5,728 nt of DNA, from contig JAABTA010000072.1 of the NCBI GenBank assembly GCA_011390075.1, positions 1-5,728 of the forward strand. Reading direction: 5' to 3'. Of this stretch, positions 1-4,763 are shown in pieces. The notes beneath the pieces were generated by a model. That model ran no database searches and was not told the origin of the DNA. It saw only the letters and a list, made by a program, of their open reading frames with translations. Each line of letters begins with the position of its first letter. Positions within the stretch are counted from its first letter, which is position 1. Source of the stretch: Helicobacteraceae bacterium. Its GTDB lineage: Bacteria; Campylobacterota; Campylobacteria; Campylobacterales; SZUA-545. Both the position numbers and the translations under genes were made by a program.

Positions 1-38
1 TAACCTAAATAGGATCTTAAAAGGAGAATTATTTTTAC

Positions 39-44
39 TATAAT
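39..44 (+). promoter_or_regulatory. Predicted -10 box of the first regulator gene
   Basis: A perfect TATAAT lies 30 nt before the ATG at 75 and is preceded by a T-rich stretch at 32-36, as is common in Campylobacterota promoters. No good -35 box is seen. Transcription would start near position 51. The short leader then contains AAGGTG (61-66), a plausible ribosome binding site 8 nt before the start codon. Confidence 0.45.
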
Positions 45-74
45 TTCACAAGTTGTAACCAAGGTGTCAATATT

Positions 75-545
75 ATGGAAGTTTATGAAAACATCAATCG
101 GCTACTCAAAAAAAGAAGTATTTCCAAAAAATATTTTTGTGAAAACCTTTCCAATCTTGGGCCTACCCTTAAAAGAACAGGAGAGCCTCCTTCGGTAAAA
201 ACTGTCTATAAGTACCTTCAAGGAGCACTTACAATCCCCATAGAGCTTGTTCCCTACATTGCAGAAGCCTTGCAAGTTCCAGAACAGGAACTTTTTCGTA
301 GCGATCAAGACAAAAACATGGACTACATCAGATACTATGTAGAAAATTCTACTTTAGAGGAGATAGAGAAATTAAAAAGCTATTTTCACTCCTATAATGG
401 TATTTCCAGTGGAAAGATAGATGTGGCCCCTGTCGATCTAGAAAAGATAGAAGAGGTCCTAAAACTCCTGCCGTATGCTCCAAAAAAATTTCTAGAAGAG
501 GTGGTAGAAAAACTCCAAATGGTTAAAAAAAGCCTCTCTTCTTAG
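75..545 (+). CDS. Atypical XRE-like helix-turn-helix protein, copy 1
   Basis: This is probably a small cytoplasmic DNA-binding regulator of 156 residues. Residues 1-74 fit an XRE/Cro-type helical bundle: helix 1 at about 3-14, a first HTH helix starting ISKKYF (16-21), a recognition-helix candidate SVKTVYKYLQG (40-50), then an IPIELVPYIAEAL helix and PEQELF. The turn is unusually long because it holds PTLKRTGEPP between the two HTH helices. Residues 75-120 look like a variable helical linker. The C-terminal 35 residues begin LLPYAP (131-136) and are predicted helical, possibly a dimerisation or partner-binding part. The ATG at 75 has AAGGTG upstream and matches the start of the paralogue at 576-1049. 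That gene follows on the same strand after a 30-nt gap. About 48 of the first 74 residues are identical between the two, and LLPYAP falls at the same position. The target DNA and signal are unknown. A phage-repressor-like or antitoxin-like role is possible, but no partner gene is visible. Confidence 0.8.
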   Translation: MEVYENINRLLKKRSISKKYFCENLSNLGPTLKRTGEPPSVKTVYKYLQGALTIPIELVPYIAEALQVPEQELFRSDQDKNMDYIRYYVENSTLEEIEKLKSYFHSYNGISSGKIDVAPVDLEKIEEVLKLLPYAPKKFLEEVVEKLQMVKKSLSS

Positions 546-561
546 AAAAAAACAATTTTTT

Positions 562-570
562 TGTTATAGT
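562..570 (+). promoter_or_regulatory. Extended -10 promoter abutting the second regulator gene
   Basis: TGtTATAGT forms an extended -10 (TGn plus TATAGT at 565-570), preceded by seven T residues (556-562). Transcription would be expected to begin about 6-7 nt downstream, at 576-577, which is the A or T of the ATG. The only SD-like bases, GAAG at 571-574, lie 1 nt from the ATG, too close for normal function. The transcript could therefore be leaderless, or the gene could be translated from read-through of the upstream gene. Confidence 0.4.
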
Positions 571-575
571 GAAGC

Positions 576-1049
576 ATGAAAGTTTATGAAGTTATTAACT
601 CACTTTTGTTGAGAAAAAAGATATCTAAAAAAGATTTTGCTCAAAGATTGATTGCTCTTGATCCTATTTTAGAAAGAACAGGAGAGCCTCCATCAGAGAA
701 AACAGTCTATAAATATCTCAGTGGTGAGATCACTATTCCCATCGATCTTGTTAGCTTTATTGCCTCCGCTTTAGATGTAAGCGAACAAGAGCTGTTTGAT
801 GACTCTTTAAAAACCAAAATCAACTACGCCAAACATATTGTAAACTCCTCGAATCTCAAAGAGATTAACATCATCAGGCGTTCTATCTTATTCTCTCTAG
901 AAGAGAAAAAAATAGACGAGCACCTCACCAACAGCGAGATGCGACCAATAATAAAGATCTTTAACCTTCTGCCCTACGCTCCAAATATTTTTTTACATAC
1001 CACTATCAAACGACTAGAGAGCATAAAGGCGCATTGCGATGAGCTGTAG
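576..1049 (+). CDS. Atypical XRE-like helix-turn-helix protein, copy 2
   Basis: This is a tandem paralogue of the 75-545 product, 157 residues long. It has the same layout: N-terminal HTH bundle (ISKKDF at 16-21, long turn PILERTGEPP, recognition-helix candidate SEKTVYKYLSG at 40-50, SEQELF at 69-74), a divergent linker, and a C-terminal helical part starting LLPYAP (131-136). The HTH halves are about 65% identical and share an exact 19-nt DNA stretch (172-190 and 673-691). The linkers are not clearly alignable, so the duplication is old or the C-terminal regions evolved fast. The likely role is DNA binding, perhaps as a homo- or heterodimer with copy 1. The ATG at 576 is chosen because it reproduces the MxVYExIN start of copy 1, although no proper ribosome binding site precedes it. 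The gene ends 24 nt before the 3' end of the convergent Uma2 remnant, with no terminator hairpin seen. Confidence 0.78.
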   Translation: MKVYEVINSLLLRKKISKKDFAQRLIALDPILERTGEPPSEKTVYKYLSGEITIPIDLVSFIASALDVSEQELFDDSLKTKINYAKHIVNSSNLKEINIIRRSILFSLEEKKIDEHLTNSEMRPIIKIFNLLPYAPNIFLHTTIKRLESIKAHCDEL

Positions 1050-1073
1050 GATGAACCCCTCATGTTTCAAATA

Positions 1074-1502
1074 CTACTCACTCCAAATCTTTGAAAAATC
1101 AAATTCTAATTTTTCTAAACACTCATCTATAGGAAAGATTACACGATCATCAGATGCATCACAAACTTTAATATATCGCCCATCTTTTAGTTCATACACC
1201 TTTGCAATATGCTCATCAGGATCTACAATAATATAATTTCTTACACCCTCTTGCTCGTATAGCTCATATTTTAACTTTGTATCTTTCTTTGCTGTGTTCT
1301 TGGACAAGATCTCAAATATAATTTTAGGGGGTTGATTAATATAGGCTTCGTTTTTGGGTTTGTGGCAAATAACAGAGTTATCAGGTTGCACCACAGTATC
1401 ATCTGAAATTTTCCAATCAATAGGAAGCAGGGCTTGACATTTTTTACAATTGTTTAATATATTTTTTAATTCCCAAGCTATATTATTACTAATTGGCGGA
1501 TT
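1074..1502 (-). pseudogene. Uma2-family (DUF820) nuclease, 5'-truncated remnant
   Basis: Reading the minus strand from 1502 down to the TAG at 1074-1076 gives about 142 codons with clear Uma2/DUF820 features in order: ISNNIAWELKNIL, matching the early helix of the family; VVQPDNSVIC, with the conserved Asp; PPKIIFEILS, with the conserved Glu; then TKLKYELYEQEGVRNYIIVD, matching the family's K...Y..xGV.EYWlVd block. These make up most of a PD-(D/E)XK-type core. Family members are usually about 180-190 residues, and the N-terminal 50 or so residues, including the ELIDG segment, are missing. The frame is closed by a TAG at 1503-1505. No ATG exists in the retained upstream part. The first common start is the GTG at 1394, which would discard the first helix and strand and give 106 residues. 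The remnant overlaps the end of the 1489-2112 gene. I infer a 5' deletion, so it is probably non-functional. Translation from an unusual start such as ATT cannot be excluded. Confidence 0.7.
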
Positions 1503-2112
1503 CTACTACATTATAATCTTGAAGTTGCTTTTTTGTAATAGTTGTTGGTAGAAACTTTTGTATAAGAGAGCAGTTATTATTGTCGTAGTACCACCTTAGA
1601 GTAACCTCTTCTTGCTCTTCGATAGTGATAAACTCATTTTTATTTAAAGGCACTATCAAGTTTCCCTCTATCATATTTCCTGAGATACATTTGGAGTCTT
1701 GTGTGTAGGTTTGCACAATCTTTTTTCCTTGCAAAGCGCTTTTATAAAGCTCATCTCTTACATCGTCTTTGAGTTTATGAAAGATCTTTTGGTAATCATT
1801 TTTGCTTAATTTTCCACTAAAAAGTGCCAGCCAATCATTGATGTATTTTTGTGAGGTGTAGATTGTAAAGAGGGAGGTTTTATGCCTATGGATATTGTTG
1901 TCATTTAAGAGAGTAATATTCTCTTTTGAGACACTTTTGCTATCGAGATAGAGGCTAATAAAGAGCTCTGCATTTTTTTGTGTGTAGTTACTGCACAAAG
2001 AGCGAATATAGCTATACTCAGTACTTTGTGCAAGATCTAAGATCTTTTGGCAGTTGTTTTGGGAAACAAGAGCACTTGCAAGTGTGATAAGAAGAAAAAT
2101 AATTTTATTCAC
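1489..2112 (-). CDS. Secreted hypothetical protein, 207 residues
   Basis: I do not recognise the family. The protein starts with a likely Sec signal peptide: NK, then a hydrophobic stretch at about 4-16, with possible cleavage near 14-17. No lipobox is present, so a soluble periplasmic or secreted protein is likely. The mature part is predicted helical and hydrophilic, rich in K, N, D and Y, and has cysteines at 21, 40, 142 and 181, an even number compatible with disulfides. The start is GTG at 2110-2112. It is preceded directly by an in-frame TAA and by AAGGAG 8 nt upstream, a strong ribosome binding site. A clear extended -10 box lies about 85 nt upstream, and the leader holds an inverted repeat. 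The last codons run into the Uma2 remnant in another frame, so the C-terminus may be altered by a rearrangement. Function unknown. Confidence 0.75.
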   Translation of the reverse strand: MNKIIFLLITLASALVSQNNCQKILDLAQSTEYSYIRSLCSNYTQKNAELFISLYLDSKSVSKENITLLNDNNIHRHKTSLFTIYTSQKYINDWLALFSGKLSKNDYQKIFHKLKDDVRDELYKSALQGKKIVQTYTQDSKCISGNMIEGNLIVPLNKNEFITIEEQEEVTLRWYYDNNNCSLIQKFLPTTITKKQLQDYNVVESAN

Positions 2113-2131
2113 TTATAAATCTCCTTTTCCA

Positions 2132-2180
2132 ATGAAACAATTTTTATTGTTGTTTGTGTTTTTAAACATAATTGTTTCAT
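2132..2180. repeat. Inverted repeat in the leader of the secreted-protein gene
   Basis: ATGAAACAATT at 2132-2142 is exactly mirrored by AATTGTTTCAT at 2170-2180 around a 27-nt AT-rich spacer. Inside the left half, AACAAT (2136-2141) and ATTGTT (2146-2151) form a smaller alternative hairpin. The predicted minus-strand transcript would contain the whole structure just ahead of the AAGGAG site. It could be a leader hairpin or a pair of protein-binding sites. Base content is strongly AT, so RNA stability would be modest. Confidence 0.5.
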
Positions 2181-2196
2181 AATCTTTTTTGGGTAG

Positions 2197-2205
2197 ATTA
2201 TATCA
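2197..2205 (-). promoter_or_regulatory. Extended -10 promoter for the secreted-protein gene
   Basis: On the minus strand the bases read TGATATAAT, a perfect TATAAT (2202 to 2197) with the extended TGn motif directly upstream. Transcription would start near 2190 and give a leader of about 78 nt to the GTG at 2112. No -35 hexamer is evident at 16-18 nt spacing, which is tolerable for an extended -10 promoter. Confidence 0.55.
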
Positions 2206-2206
2206 T

Positions 2207-2230
2207 GATAACAATCTATTTATTGTTATC
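2207..2230. promoter_or_regulatory. 9-bp palindrome, candidate operator between divergent genes
   Basis: GATAACAAT at 2207-2215 is exactly mirrored by ATTGTTATC at 2222-2230 around a 6-nt spacer. It lies directly upstream of the minus-strand -10 box, where a -35 element would sit. It also ends 8 nt before a weak plus-strand -10 candidate (CATAAT, 2238-2243) that could serve the small ORF and transporter. This is typical placement for a dimeric repressor or activator site controlling both directions. The regulator is unknown; the resemblance to a Fur box is too loose to claim. Confidence 0.4.
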
Positions 2231-2277
2231 TTCTAGGCATAATACTATTCTAGTGCAAAGAACATATTGGAGCCATG

Positions 2278-2394
2278 ATGCCAAAAAAACCAAAGTCATT
2301 AGGAGCGTTAGAAGCACTCACTCTAGAAAATTTTAAAATAGTAGAGAAGCTGAGGGCAACCGATTGTAAAGTTGCATTTGGAATGGCTGCTTAA
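2278..2394 (+). CDS. Small ORF, 38 codons, ending 2 nt before the transporter gene
   Basis: Positions 2278-2394 encode a 38-residue peptide beginning MPKKPKSLGALEAL, with a basic N-terminus and a mixed helical middle. GGAG at 2269-2272 lies 5 nt before the ATG at 2278 and only 2 nt before an ATG at 2275, so the second is the better start. The TAA at 2392-2394 is followed by two bases and then the ATG of the permease, which has no good SD site of its own (only GGA about 14 nt upstream). This suggests translational coupling, with the small ORF acting as a leader peptide or a small protein. I recognise no homologue. It could also be a chance ORF or a remnant of a longer gene. Confidence 0.4.
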   Translation: MPKKPKSLGALEALTLENFKIVEKLRATDCKVAFGMAA

Positions 2395-2396
2395 AT

Positions 2397-3305
2397 ATGG
2401 CCGTTACTTTTTCAGCACTACTCCCTATTTTTGCTCTTATAGCTTTTGGGTTTTTCCTAAAAAAAATTCAGTTTGTAACGCTAGAGTTTTGGAAAGGGGC
2501 AGATAGGCTTACCTATTTTATCCTTATGCCCTCTTTACTTATCTACAAACTCTCTAGTGCACAAATAGCCGATCTGAAAAGTCAAGATTTTCTCTTAAGT
2601 GGCTTTTTGGCCATCACTTGTGTGTGGATTGCTTTGCTAGTGGTGCATAGGTTTTTTGAAAAAAGGGCGTTTACCTCTGTTGTTCAAGGAGCTCTTAGAT
2701 ACAACACCTATGTTTTTTTGGCACTAATTGATGGGATATATGGAGACAGTGGACTGATTTTAGGGGTGATATTTATCACCTTTATGATCCCATTTTTAAA
2801 TGTTGTCTCTATCTTGACATTTGCAATTTTTGCCAATAGCTCAAAACTCTCTATTGCTTCTGTTGCTATGCCAATACTCAAAAACCCTTTGATAATTGCT
2901 TGTATCATTGGTGGTGCTATTGGCTATTTCGAGATCTCACTTTTTATTGCATTGGAGCACACCCTTAAAGTTGTCAGTGCCACAGCCCTGCCTTTAGGGC
3001 TACTCTCCGTAGGAGCTGCCCTAGAGATTACAGATCTAGGCAGTAGAAAGAAAGAGATTATTCTCACATCCGCTATTAAACTCTTATTGATGCCTCTTGT
3101 GCTGTGTATTATTGGAAAACTACTTGGTCTAGATCCGCTTATGCTAAGTGTTGTGGTGCTTTTTGGAGCCATGCCCACAGCGCCTACTAGCTATATTCTA
3201 GCCAGGCAGTTAGGAGGAGATGAGAGGCTCATGTCCTCGCTGATTACAGCGCAAACCCTCGCCTCTTTACTGACTCTTTGGGGAATCATTCCCTTACTTC
3301 CATAA
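2397..3305 (+). CDS. AEC-family (auxin efflux carrier-type) permease
   Basis: This is an inner-membrane secondary transporter of 302 residues, a normal length for the AEC family (PF03547). Bacterial members export or import small organic acids such as malate or malonate; the substrate here cannot be told from sequence. About ten hydrophobic segments are visible, starting at residue 5. Family signatures are RYNTYVFLAL (about 101-110) in the first half, LPLGLLSVGAALEI (about 198-211), and GAMPTAPTSYILARQLGGD (about 257-275) with the helix-breaking prolines typical of the carrier core. The ATG at 2397 is chosen because the first membrane helix starts immediately after it; initiation probably depends on the small ORF ending 2 nt upstream. 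The 3' end overlaps the convergent PPC-domain gene by 12 nt, and no terminator is present. Confidence 0.88.
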   Translation: MAVTFSALLPIFALIAFGFFLKKIQFVTLEFWKGADRLTYFILMPSLLIYKLSSAQIADLKSQDFLLSGFLAITCVWIALLVVHRFFEKRAFTSVVQGALRYNTYVFLALIDGIYGDSGLILGVIFITFMIPFLNVVSILTFAIFANSSKLSIASVAMPILKNPLIIACIIGGAIGYFEISLFIALEHTLKVVSATALPLGLLSVGAALEITDLGSRKKEIILTSAIKLLLMPLVLCIIGKLLGLDPLMLSVVVLFGAMPTAPTSYILARQLGGDERLMSSLITAQTLASLLTLWGIIPLLP

Positions 3306-3722
3306 AAAAAGTTTTGTATCCTCATCAAAGCTTCTTTGCTGTGTTGCTCCATCAAAGACAGTAATCTCTAGTTCGCAGGCAAACACTTTTGTATTTGGAA
3401 GCAAATGACCCCCAATCAGGCTAAAATCTCGCTTGCCAAGGGTGATATGAATATGGGGAAAAATTTCACCATCTTTCGTAGAGACATTGCCTAAAGCCGT
3501 AAGAATCTCCATCTCTTCATCAAAAAACTTCTCTTCATACTCTTTTGTTTGCTGATTATACCAAGCAATATTGGCACATTGTACAGCGCCTATTGCTTTA
3601 ATCGAAGCATTAGTAATGCTATTTGTCTCTAAGATCTCTTTAATGTTTAAAAAAAGATCCTGATCAAAACCTACTCTTCCTGTAAAAACCTCTTGGACGC
3701 TCTGTATTTTTTTACTAATCAT
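3294..3722 (-). CDS. Stand-alone PPC/DUF296-domain protein
   Basis: This 142-residue protein consists of one PPC (plants and prokaryotes conserved, DUF296, PF03479) domain. The domain is known as a trimeric alpha/beta fold, fused to AT-hooks in plants but alone in bacteria. Visible signatures are IKAIGAVQCANIAWYN (about 41-56), then HIHITLG with the HxH pair at residues 90 and 92, and IGGHLL with His 106. These three histidines are conserved in bacterial members and probably bind a metal. The biochemical role of bacterial PPC proteins is not settled, so neither DNA binding nor enzyme activity should be assumed. The ATG at 3722 lies inside the last codons of the upstream 68-residue gene (8-nt overlap), indicating co-transcription and coupled translation. 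The 3' end overlaps the convergent permease gene by 12 nt. Confidence 0.85.
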   Translation of the reverse strand: MISKKIQSVQEVFTGRVGFDQDLFLNIKEILETNSITNASIKAIGAVQCANIAWYNQQTKEYEEKFFDEEMEILTALGNVSTKDGEIFPHIHITLGKRDFSLIGGHLLPNTKVFACELEITVFDGATQQRSFDEDTKLFLWK

Positions 3723-3921
3723 CTATTTGCTTCTTTAAATCTTCTGTTGTTTTTTTGACCTTGTCTAAGGCACTCTCTTGAAAACTTTTTGAGCTATCTT
3801 TAATTGTGTCCATTGCACTCTCTTTGTAGCTATTGAGTTCACCTTCCACACTTGAAGTGTTTGCCATGTAGTAATACACTCCAGCCCCTGCAATAATTGC
3901 AACTATTAAGTATTTCAACAT
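3715..3921 (-). CDS. Small single-pass membrane protein, 68 residues
   Basis: I do not recognise a named family; the layout recalls YtxH-like small membrane proteins. Residues 3-19 form one hydrophobic segment rich in Ile, Ala and Gly, probably an uncleaved membrane anchor. The remaining 48 residues are hydrophilic and likely one long amphipathic helix rich in Ser, Lys, Asp and Glu. A 15-residue internal repeat is visible: ESAMDTIKDSS at 34-44 and ESALDKVKKTT at 49-59, backed by the DNA repeat GCACTCTCTT on the plus strand at 3770 and 3815 (45 nt apart). The ATG at 3921 has AAGGA about 8 nt upstream. The gene leads a two-gene unit with the PPC-domain gene, whose start it overlaps, and is probably driven from the left arm of the inverted repeat at 3980-4046. 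Confidence 0.72.
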   Translation of the reverse strand: MLKYLIVAIIAGAGVYYYMANTSSVEGELNSYKESAMDTIKDSSKSFQESALDKVKKTTEDLKKQIDD

Positions 3922-3980
3922 CTCTATATCCTTTGTTTTATTGTACCTTTAGAACTTTAAAAAAATGGACAATGTAGATT

Positions 3981-3989
3981 ATAATACCA
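3981..3989 (-). promoter_or_regulatory. Outward promoter in left arm, for the membrane protein/PPC unit
   Basis: On the minus strand the bases read TGGTATTAT, an extended -10 motif, overlapped by a perfect TATAAT at 3983 to 3978. A run of seven T lies upstream on this strand (4005 to 3999), as in T-rich Campylobacterota promoters. Transcription would start near 3971-3974, about 50 nt before the ATG at 3921. Confidence 0.45.
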
Positions 3990-4036
3990 ATCCCAACTAA
4001 AAAAACAGCAATGCACTTCTTTTTTTTAGTTAGGAT

Positions 4037-4045
4037 TGGTATTAT
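4037..4045 (+). promoter_or_regulatory. Outward promoter in right arm, for the dehydrogenase gene
   Basis: This is the mirror of the left-arm motif: TGGTATTAT, overlapped by TATATT at 4043-4048, with a T tract at 4020-4027 upstream. Transcription would start near 4052-4055. The short leader then carries a strong AGGGGG site (4061-4066), 6 nt before the ATG at 4073. Confidence 0.45.
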
Positions 4046-4072
4046 ATTAAGACTCAACCTAGGGGGATATAT

Positions 4073-4762
4073 ATGAAAAAACTTTTAGTTACAGGATGCA
4101 GTTCAGGTTTAGGCAAAGCACTATGCAAACTCTATTTAGATGAGGGGTGGATTGTCTATGGTATAAGCCGAAATGAGATTGACTTTAATAATAAAAACTT
4201 TTTGCATATCAAATACGATCTCTCTCACACCAAAGATATTAAACACGATCTTGAAGGGATCTTTTTAAAGATCAAAGATCTCGACCTTGTATTTTTAGGG
4301 GCTGGCGTATTAGGGGAGATAAAAGAGATGACATCGCTAGATACAGAAAAAGATATAAAACCCGTGCTTGAACTTAATCTTTTTGCCAATAAAGAGCTTT
4401 TAGATATTTTGGCAAAAATTAATACAAAACTAGTCATTGCTATCTCTTCTGGCGCTGCGGTGAATGGTAGCAAAGGCTGGGGGGCTTACTCTCTTTCTAA
4501 AGTAAGTTTAAACATGCTTATCAAGCTCTACGCAAAAGAGATGACAACAAGCAAACTCCTAGCAGTTGCCCCTGGAGTTATCCGCACGCCCATGATAGAA
4601 AAGATTATAAAAGAGGTCGATGACGAGAAATTCCCCTCCGCCAAAACTCTCAAACAAGGAGAGATCCAAACCCCTCTGAACGCCGCAGTAAGATTGCAAA
4701 AGCTAGCAGAGAGACAAGAGGAGTTTGAAAGCGGAAAATTTATTGATGTGAGAGACTTGTAG
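4073..4762 (+). CDS. Short-chain dehydrogenase/reductase, sepiapterin/benzil reductase-like
   Basis: This is a cytoplasmic NAD(P)-dependent oxidoreductase of 229 residues, at the short end of the classical SDR range. The Rossmann fold starts at residue 3 with the cofactor motif TGCSSGLG (7-14), followed by SR at 32-33, which favours NADP, and YDL at 48-50 for the adenine contact. The usual NNAG is replaced by LGAG (75-78). Catalytic residues are visible: Asn 102, Ser 125 or 126 in ISSGAA, Tyr 139 and Lys 143 in YSLSK, then the PGVIRTPM loop (167-174). The ending GKFIDVRDL resembles the sepiapterin reductase/(S)-benzoin-forming benzil reductase subgroup. The true substrate cannot be named. AGGGGG lies 6 nt upstream of the ATG. 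The stop is 1 nt from the 3' end of the convergent aminotransferase gene. Confidence 0.87.
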   Translation: MKKLLVTGCSSGLGKALCKLYLDEGWIVYGISRNEIDFNNKNFLHIKYDLSHTKDIKHDLEGIFLKIKDLDLVFLGAGVLGEIKEMTSLDTEKDIKPVLELNLFANKELLDILAKINTKLVIAISSGAAVNGSKGWGAYSLSKVSLNMLIKLYAKEMTTSKLLAVAPGVIRTPMIEKIIKEVDDEKFPSAKTLKQGEIQTPLNAAVRLQKLAERQEEFESGKFIDVRDL

Positions 4763-4763
4763 T

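Larger units (their letters stand above)
3980..4046. repeat. 26-nt inverted repeat between divergent genes
   Basis: Positions 3980-4005 pair with 4021-4046 at 25 of 26 positions (the mismatch is C3994 against A4032), leaving a 15-nt loop at 4006-4020. Each arm, read outward, contains T7, AGTT, GGATTGG and TATTATA. Both flanking genes are transcribed away from the element, so it is poorly placed to be a terminator. I find no clear target-site duplication and no transposase. It may be a MITE-like insertion, a dispersed repeat, or a local inverted duplication of one promoter. Confidence 0.85.

Noticed and set aside
20..27. AAAGGAGA resembling a strong ribosome binding site
   Set aside because: No ATG, GTG or TTG lies at a suitable distance downstream, so it does not define a gene.
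546..563. A7-CAA-T7 hairpin right after the first HTH gene as a terminator
   Set aside because: The stem is only A-T pairs with no G-C core, so it would be very weak. The T tract is better explained as the upstream part of the second promoter.
1039..1236. 65-codon plus-strand open frame
   Set aside because: It lies antisense to the Uma2 remnant, whose minus-strand frame carries clear family motifs. The plus-strand translation is low-complexity and has no ribosome binding site.
2195..2215. Possible Fur box upstream of the secreted-protein gene
   Set aside because: The match to the GATAATGATAATCATTATC consensus is loose and expected by chance in AT-rich DNA; the 9-bp palindrome is the stronger description.
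2708..3178. Two minus-strand open frames (2708-2908 and 2924-3178)
   Set aside because: Both are shadows of the permease gene, whose membrane helices and family motifs are unambiguous.
3965..4000. 11-codon ORF starting ATG at 3965
   Set aside because: Too short, without a ribosome binding site, and it runs into the inverted repeat.
3980..4046. Rho-independent bidirectional terminator
   Set aside because: Both neighbouring genes are transcribed away from the element, so no transcript would need to end here.
4225..4473. 82-codon minus-strand open frame
   Set aside because: Antisense to the central, motif-bearing part of the dehydrogenase gene.
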